NCBI GenBank assembly: GCA_021785805.1
Contig: JAJYEJ010000032.1
Coordinates: forward strand, 1-10,238
Direction: 5' to 3'
Source: Microcaldota archaeon
GTDB lineage: Archaea; Micrarchaeota; Micrarchaeia; Micrarchaeales; Micrarchaeaceae
Length of the DNA stretch: 10,238 nucleotides
The position numbers were made by a program, and so were the translations under genes. Under the pieces are notes generated by a model, which saw only the letters and a list, made by a program, of their open reading frames with translations, did not search any database and was not told the DNA's origin. Positions 5,625-10,238 of the stretch are shown in pieces. Positions within the stretch are counted from its first letter, which is position 1; every line of letters begins with the position of its first letter.

Positions 5625-8039
5625 ATGAGTGAAGAAGCACAGGTGCATCAGCACACTGAACCTCATACAGATCGGCATCATAGCGAACATAGCGCAAGCG
5701 CGGAACATGAGCAGCATGATAAAAAGGGTATAGCGGATTCGGTGAAGAAAGCCGCATTGGAATCGTTCCATTCGGTAAAAATGGTGCATCTCATAGCGTT
5801 TGCCATATACCTCGTAATAGCCCTTGTGATGTTCGCTAACATCACCCTGAACATGACCACCGTGGCTCCAGGGTACGGCGGGGATACGTACCTGAACTTG
5901 TGGGATATCTGGTGGGTGAATTATGCGACGTTCTCGCTGCACACCACGATATGGCAGACGCAGCTGCTGTTCTGGCCGATCGGTGGGGATCTGACTACAC
6001 AGACGATGTCGCCTCTCGGAGCGTTGATTACGGCTCCATTTCAGGCGATAAACATCCCATTCGCATACAACGTGCTGTTCTTCCTGGGCTTTGCGCTTTC
6101 CGGGATAACGATGTTCTTCCTGGCGGACCATATCGTAAAGAACAAGTATGCAGCCTTCTTCGCCGGCATCGTCTTCTCGTTCAGTGCGGTGCATATCGCG
6201 CAGTCATACTCACATATAGATTGGATAAGCGTGGAGTGGCTGCCTCTCGCATTGCTGTTCTTCCTGAAGCTGCTGGATTCGGGGAAGAAAAGATATAGGG
6301 ACATGGTCGGGCTATCCGTATCGTTCGTCCTCGTATCGTTCATGGGGGACATGGAGCAGGCGCTCATGTGCGTGATGCTTTTTGCGCTGGTGCTTGTCGT
6401 ATACGCCGCGCTGAAGGAAAAGAGGCGACTCCTGCTGGACACAAGGCTATGGTATGCCTTCGGGATATCCGCTGTCGCCGCATTCATCCTCGGTTCATTC
6501 GGTTACCTTCCGATACTGCACACGATATTCTCATCCCAGGGGGTAAGCGGGGTCAACTCGCTCAACGACATACAACATAACGAGATATGGAGCGCCAACC
6601 TGTTCTCGTTCTTCATACCGGGCTACTACAATGGCATATTCAACAGCGCCTTCCCAAAGGCGTACGATTCACAATATTCGATATTCGCCCCTGATCCTAC
6701 CGAGAGGACTACATACGTAGGTTACACCGTGCTGGCGCTCGCGCTCCTCGCAGTCTATACGGACAGGAAGAACACGATGCTTTGGCTTGCCATCGGGATA
6801 GTGTTCGCATGGCTGGCCCTTGGCCCGTATCTCCAGATAGGGTCATCGATAACAGGGCTTCCAGGGCTCTATTACGTATACCATTCAATACCCGCATTGA
6901 ATATCATAAGGGAGCCCGGAAGATTCGATTTTGTAGCCACCGTAGCCCTATCAGTGCTCGCGGCCATAGGTGCAAATAGCCTGTTCTCCGCATTGGAAAA
7001 GAGGGGCAGGGGCAGCATGCTCCAGAACCGTATACTCGTTGCCGCCGCGCTTTCCATCCTGTTCCTGATAGGGAACAACGGCATCCCGATAGGCAATTCC
7101 CTGGCGAGCCAGACATCCACAAGCGCAGCCATACCGCAATTCTATGCTGCCCTCGGAAACACCACCGGCAACTACTCGGTACTGGCGCTTCCCGCCCTTC
7201 CGGATCTCGCATCCGCAGAACCTAACCTCTATCCTGGACTTGCGACATATTACATGACCGCTGCACGGAAGCCTCTCGTAGGTGGCGATATCACGAGGAC
7301 CAACCAGAGCGATGAGCTCTCGCTATACAATATCCCGCTTGTCGTGGAATCGTCGAACCTGGAGACATATGGCATATTCGCCTATCTCTCCCCGATAAAC
7401 GAGAACTACACCAACCAGACTATAATGACGCTGTACAACTACAATACTGCCTTCGTCACGCTTAATGTAAATGCGTACAACCAGAGCGACCTCTATCAGC
7501 TCGGCAGCTATCTTGTCGGAACTTTCGGCCCGCCGATATACCACGACAATACTACCGTAGCATTCTACACCGAGAATGCGATAAAATCATCGGTGTTCAG
7601 GAGTTACGTCTCGTATCCGATACTCCCGGATTGGGCAGGCGCACAAGCAAACATCAATGGACACAACGTCACAGTATGGAGTCCGACGAACCAGGGTGCC
7701 ATCGTCACATATGCGCCTTACCTGGATGTGAACAGCATAGCGACCGAAGCGGATTCTAACAGAGTATATGCAATAAACACGACATTGGCTGTATATGCCG
7801 CATCTACTGGTGCTCCATCCCAGCTCAACATAGAGGAACTGCCGCAGACCGGCTCGAACAACGCAAAGATCGTCGCGACTCTCAATCTGACACATAACAT
7901 TGCAAGATATGCTGTGAACCTCACGCTCGTGTCTGGGCCAAGGGGCAACGACCTGTTCTTCGTACCAGGCGGAGGCTCAATATCCTCCCAGACTGCCCCT
8001 CCGATAGAGATAGTCAATATCACGTTCTCGAGAGGCTAG
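5625..8039 (+). CDS. Large polytopic membrane protein, GT-C/YfhO-like, with His-rich N-tail and sequon-rich C-terminal outer domain
   Basis: This 804-residue protein resembles GT-C superfamily membrane glycosyltransferases of the YfhO-like type, which use polyprenyl-phosphate sugars on the outer membrane face. A hydrophilic N-terminal tail (1-50) carries eight His in its first 31 residues. The first membrane helix (about 54-75) leads to an outer loop GYGGDTYLNLWDIWW (83-97), whose Asp87 sits where GT-C enzymes place a catalytic acid. Further helices follow to about residue 485, including SHIDWISVEWLPLALLFFLK (196-215) and REPGRFDF (429-436), both typical of this group. Residues about 490-804 form a soluble, presumably extracellular domain with twelve N-x-S/T sequons; two more lie just after helix 1. 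Neighbouring glycosyltransferases and a flippase support a glycan role. It is not an AglB: I see no WWDYG-type motif. Catalytic activity is inferred, and a non-enzymatic membrane scaffold remains possible. Confidence 0.8.
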   Translation: MSEEAQVHQHTEPHTDRHHSEHSASAEHEQHDKKGIADSVKKAALESFHSVKMVHLIAFAIYLVIALVMFANITLNMTTVAPGYGGDTYLNLWDIWWVNYATFSLHTTIWQTQLLFWPIGGDLTTQTMSPLGALITAPFQAINIPFAYNVLFFLGFALSGITMFFLADHIVKNKYAAFFAGIVFSFSAVHIAQSYSHIDWISVEWLPLALLFFLKLLDSGKKRYRDMVGLSVSFVLVSFMGDMEQALMCVMLFALVLVVYAALKEKRRLLLDTRLWYAFGISAVAAFILGSFGYLPILHTIFSSQGVSGVNSLNDIQHNEIWSANLFSFFIPGYYNGIFNSAFPKAYDSQYSIFAPDPTERTTYVGYTVLALALLAVYTDRKNTMLWLAIGIVFAWLALGPYLQIGSSITGLPGLYYVYHSIPALNIIREPGRFDFVATVALSVLAAIGANSLFSALEKRGRGSMLQNRILVAAALSILFLIGNNGIPIGNSLASQTSTSAAIPQFYAALGNTTGNYSVLALPALPDLASAEPNLYPGLATYYMTAARKPLVGGDITRTNQSDELSLYNIPLVVESSNLETYGIFAYLSPINENYTNQTIMTLYNYNTAFVTLNVNAYNQSDLYQLGSYLVGTFGPPIYHDNTTVAFYTENAIKSSVFRSYVSYPILPDWAGAQANINGHNVTVWSPTNQGAIVTYAPYLDVNSIATEADSNRVYAINTTLAVYAASTGAPSQLNIEELPQTGSNNAKIVATLNLTHNIARYAVNLTLVSGPRGNDLFFVPGGGSISSQTAPPIEIVNITFSRG

Positions 8040-8054
8040 CTCTCAGGTAGTAAG

Positions 8055-8711
8055 ATGGATGTCAAAGTATCCATAATCGTGGACCAGCGGGAAAGGAACT
8101 CAGAGCTGCTGGAAACCCTGAAAGCAAATGGCATCAGCGTGGTTATGGATATGCTGCCGGTCGGCGACTACGTGATCTCCGACAGGATATGCATTGAGCG
8201 GAAGACCATAAGCGACTTCGAGAACTCGATAATGAGCGGAAGGCTGTTCGACCAGGTATCGAGGCTCAACGAGGCCTACCAGTTCCCGATAGTCATACTG
8301 GAGGGAGGCCTCGACAGCATCAGGCTTGAGAAAAGGGTGTTGATCGGAACGATCGTCGCGCTCTATCTGGAACACTACGCTCTGACGATGATGTCTGAGG
8401 GGCCAAAGGACACGGCAGACATAATAACGAGGGTGGCAATGCAGGAGCAGGGCGAGAAAAAACGTAACCTATCCGTGAAGGGAGGCATGCGCGCATTCAC
8501 GCACGAGCAGTTCCAGGTACGGGTGATAGGCAATATACCCGGGGTGGGCCCAAAGCTTGCCGACTCTCTTCTGAAGCATTTCGGGAGCATAAGGAGGATA
8601 GCGAACGCGAGCACCGAAGAACTGATGGAAGTGGAGAAGATAGGGGAGAAGAAAGCGCTTGCGATACATAAGACGCTCAACCAGGAGTACAATCACTCCT
8701 CGGGGCACTGA
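8055..8711 (+). CDS. XPF/ERCC4-type structure-specific nuclease with C-terminal (HhH)2, helicase-free
   Basis: This 218-residue protein is the nuclease half of the XPF/Mus81/Hef family, which cuts branched DNA such as 3' flaps and stalled-fork structures. The ERCC4 domain (about 4-135) keeps its active-site signature: VDQRER (D10), VGDYVISD (D38), and IERKTISD (E48, R49, K50, D54). The C-terminal tandem helix-hairpin-helix DNA-binding module begins at IPGVGPKLADSLLKHFG and continues with VEKIGEKKALAIHKTL. There is no helicase domain, unlike euryarchaeal Hef, and no PCNA-binding box at the C-terminus, which ends NHSSGH, unlike crenarchaeal XPF. The gene begins 15 bp after the membrane protein stop, with a GGTAG purine-rich stretch ahead of its ATG, so it is probably co-transcribed with a functionally unrelated gene. 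Its stop is only 6 bp from that of convergent cgi121. Confidence 0.93.
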   Translation: MDVKVSIIVDQRERNSELLETLKANGISVVMDMLPVGDYVISDRICIERKTISDFENSIMSGRLFDQVSRLNEAYQFPIVILEGGLDSIRLEKRVLIGTIVALYLEHYALTMMSEGPKDTADIITRVAMQEQGEKKRNLSVKGGMRAFTHEQFQVRVIGNIPGVGPKLADSLLKHFGSIRRIANASTEELMEVEKIGEKKALAIHKTLNQEYNHSSGH

Positions 8712-8717
8712 CCGCGT

Positions 8718-9215
8718 TCACCTGTCAAGCGCAGACATAGTCATCTTTTGGAGCAGGAACTGTTCGGCATCGCCGCCCTTAGGTACAATCACCTTATAAT
8801 TCCTGAGCAGCTGTTCGACATGTTTTCCGGTGAACACCGCATCCTCGCTGTGCGAGATGCACTTCTTCATACGCATCATAGTCTTATCATCGCATGCGAA
8901 GAGGATAAAATCCTTGCTAGACTTGGCGCCGACCAGCTTTATCGCATCGCTTATCTGCCTTGTCATTGCCGCAAATAGCAGCATCTCCATACCGACGTTC
9001 TTCGCCGCGTTGTTTCCGGAGTCGAAGGAGTTTATCGCATTAAGATATGCGCCAAGAAGATGGGTCCTGTTTATGACCATTTCTGGGTCGAATACCTGCG
9101 CTACACACTGAGCCTCATTGGCCTTTCCTATTACGGATAGTAGGCCGTCCAAGCTGAGCCTTGATGAACAGCGTCTTATCACAACTGTGCTAAGGTCCCT
9201 TTTTCCAGATTCCAT
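8718..9215 (-). CDS. cgi121: KEOPS complex subunit Cgi121
   Basis: Cgi121 (human TPRKB) is the KEOPS subunit that binds the Bud32 kinase and helps recruit tRNA for N6-threonylcarbamoyladenosine (t6A) formation at position 37 of ANN-decoding tRNAs. The 165-residue length fits the family. The family core is recognisable: QVFDPEMVINRTHLLGAYL (40-58) followed by NAINSFDSG, and then MLLFAAMTRQISDAIKLVG (78-96), in which the RQI..A motif is characteristic. The C-terminal half supplies the remaining strands, with no obvious truncation. The ATG at 9213-9215 directly follows the TAG stop (9216-9218) of the propeller-protein gene, with no base between them. This suggests read-through transcription and translational coupling, although a promoter inside the upstream gene cannot be excluded. 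No other KEOPS gene is visible in the window. Confidence 0.87.
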   Translation of the reverse strand: MESGKRDLSTVVIRRCSSRLSLDGLLSVIGKANEAQCVAQVFDPEMVINRTHLLGAYLNAINSFDSGNNAAKNVGMEMLLFAAMTRQISDAIKLVGAKSSKDFILFACDDKTMMRMKKCISHSEDAVFTGKHVEQLLRNYKVIVPKGGDAEQFLLQKMTMSALDR

Positions 9216-10238
9216 CTAATCGCCATAACTTCCAGAATCGCCAGCGGTTGCGCATGCGCTCTGGTCAAGGCCATAAGTCCCATACTGTCCCGGATCACCA
9301 AGTGTTGATGTCCAGCTACCGATTCCTGGAGTGATCAAAGGAGCATAGTACATGGTTGTGCCATAGCCGCAGTAAATATACCCGTTCTGTACGGTGAAGC
9401 AGCTTCCCCCGGAGCCGAGGTTGATAGGGATATTTCCAGTATATGTCCATGCGCCTACAGTTCCTCCGGAGAGTTGTGCATAATATATATTGGCAGAAGA
9501 CGGGGAAAATACGTTGAAGAAGCAGTATATATAACCGGAATAAGCCTCACAGGTATAAGGCGATCCAGATACCGGTAGATTACCGACAGTTGTCCACGGG
9601 CCTATCGAAGTCCCCGAGACCGGAGCTGATATTATCGTATTGCCTGCGCTGGAGCCGAAACAGTAATCGAAGCTCGCATACGCCGTGCATGTTCCGGTTC
9701 CTGTTCCGATAGACGTAAACGGGACATTCGCGCCGGACACCCAGGCGCCTATCCCATTGGCAGTGATTTGTGCAGAGTACACGGTATTGCCCCTTCCTGA
9801 AGCGCTGTCTCCAACACAATAGACATAACCGCCGTACTGGGAACATCCTGCCATACCGTATCCGGCAGCGACAGGAGGGGATATCGGGTAAACTCCTGAA
9901 TTTGTCTGCCATGCCGATACGGTGTTATCGCTGGTAGATGCCCACACTATCACATTAGAGTCATAATTAACTCCAATATCCCCAGGTAGCTGCATACAAT
10001 AGAGATCCCCATTGTAATACGTGCATTGCCCATATGCGAAGTAAAAAGGCAGTATTTTCTCATTGTGCCAGGCTAGTATAGGTCCGTTTTTCGATATTGT
10101 GGCTGAATATGTTGCATCGCCAGGAACCTCATAATTTCCCATGCACCAAGCATAGAAGTTGCTGGATCCTGTGCTTACGGAAGTTCTTACCGTGGCGAAC
10201 CTCGATATGAGGTCGCTCTTACCTGCCTGGTCATACTC
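9216..10238 (-). CDS. Kelch-like beta-propeller repeat protein with paired cysteines, N-terminus beyond right edge
   Basis: I recognise a kelch-like repeat architecture but no named family. The frame is open from the right edge (340 codons visible), so the ATG at 10142 is internal: 32 in-frame codons precede it and include NFYAWC, which matches the repeat pattern. The repeat is about 46-60 residues long, with a strand ending in a Tyr-Cys pair and a later G-[IV]-G-x-W. Successive units contain CTYYNGDLYC, CSQYGGYVYC, CTAYASFDYC, CEAYSGYIYC and CFTVQNGYIYC, giving a nearly constant CX8C (CX9C in the last). A sixth unit begins at SACATAGD and stops 11 residues after its Cys, so the last blade is incomplete unless closed by N-terminal strands. 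The composition (Gly, Ser, Thr, Tyr, few Lys) and even Cys pairing suggest an exported, disulfide-stabilised surface protein; no signal peptide or anchor is visible. Its stop abuts the cgi121 start. Confidence 0.75.
   Translation of the reverse strand, partial: EYDQAGKSDLISRFATVRTSVSTGSSNFYAWCMGNYEVPGDATYSATISKNGPILAWHNEKILPFYFAYGQCTYYNGDLYCMQLPGDIGVNYDSNVIVWASTSDNTVSAWQTNSGVYPISPPVAAGYGMAGCSQYGGYVYCVGDSASGRGNTVYSAQITANGIGAWVSGANVPFTSIGTGTGTCTAYASFDYCFGSSAGNTIISAPVSGTSIGPWTTVGNLPVSGSPYTCEAYSGYIYCFFNVFSPSSANIYYAQLSGGTVGAWTYTGNIPINLGSGGSCFTVQNGYIYCGYGTTMYYAPLITPGIGSWTSTLGDPGQYGTYGLDQSACATAGDSGSYGD

Noticed and set aside
10140..10142. ATG at 10142 as the true start of the propeller protein
   Set aside because: The reading frame stays open for 32 more codons to the window edge, and those codons encode a Tyr-Ala-Trp-Cys segment that matches the repeat, so the gene is cut by the edge.
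1..10238. CRISPR arrays, tRNA/rRNA genes, insertion sequences or defence islands
   Set aside because: I saw no regularly spaced direct repeats, cloverleaf-type sequence, transposase motifs or terminal inverted repeats. The only regular periodicity is the protein-level repeat at 9216-10238, where the nucleotide sequence itself has diverged between units.

Overview
The window looks archaeal. Several genes are preceded by TATA-like boxes about 30-50 bases before the start codon, and at least pyrG appears leaderless. The gene set also fits an archaeon: a Cgi121-type KEOPS subunit, a helicase-free ERCC4 nuclease with helix-hairpin-helix motifs, DPM1-like family 2 glycosyltransferases, an archaeal-type flippase and ThpR. 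Heavy use of ATA (Ile) and AGG (Arg) codons agrees. A small-genome lineage such as the DPANN/Micrarchaeota is my best guess, but only from general impression; the sequence alone does not prove it.

Layout, left to right. (1) 1-482, minus: thpR, cut by the left edge. (2) 581-1246, plus: a short soluble DPM1-like glycosyltransferase, divergent from thpR. (3) 1305-2924, plus: pyrG (CTP synthase), with a clear TATA box and a leaderless start. (4) 2900-4486, minus: a polytopic lipid-linked-glycan flippase whose 3' end overlaps the pyrG 3' end by 25 bp. (5) 4542-5387, minus: a second DPM1-like glycosyltransferase with two C-terminal membrane helices, probably co-transcribed with the flippase. (6) 5388-5624: a divergent intergenic region with a TATA box on each side and a hairpin-rich middle. 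(7) 5625-8039, plus: an 804-residue GT-C/YfhO-like membrane protein with a His-rich cytoplasmic tail and a large sequon-rich outer domain. (8) 8055-8711, plus: the ERCC4-HhH nuclease, probably in the same operon. (9) 8718-9215, minus: cgi121. (10) 9216 to the right edge, minus: a Cys-paired kelch-like propeller protein whose stop codon directly abuts the cgi121 start codon.

The central block (two polyprenol-phosphate-type glycosyltransferases, a flippase and a GT-C-like membrane protein) reads as a surface glycan or glycoprotein assembly locus, interleaved with housekeeping genes for CTP synthesis, DNA repair, tRNA t6A modification and RNA end processing. I did not find a wholly new defence or mobile system, a CRISPR array, an insertion sequence or a tRNA/rRNA gene. 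The most unusual items are the repeated CX8C propeller coupled to a KEOPS subunit, the His-rich tail and sequon-rich ectodomain of the large membrane protein, and the structured segment in the divergent promoter region.
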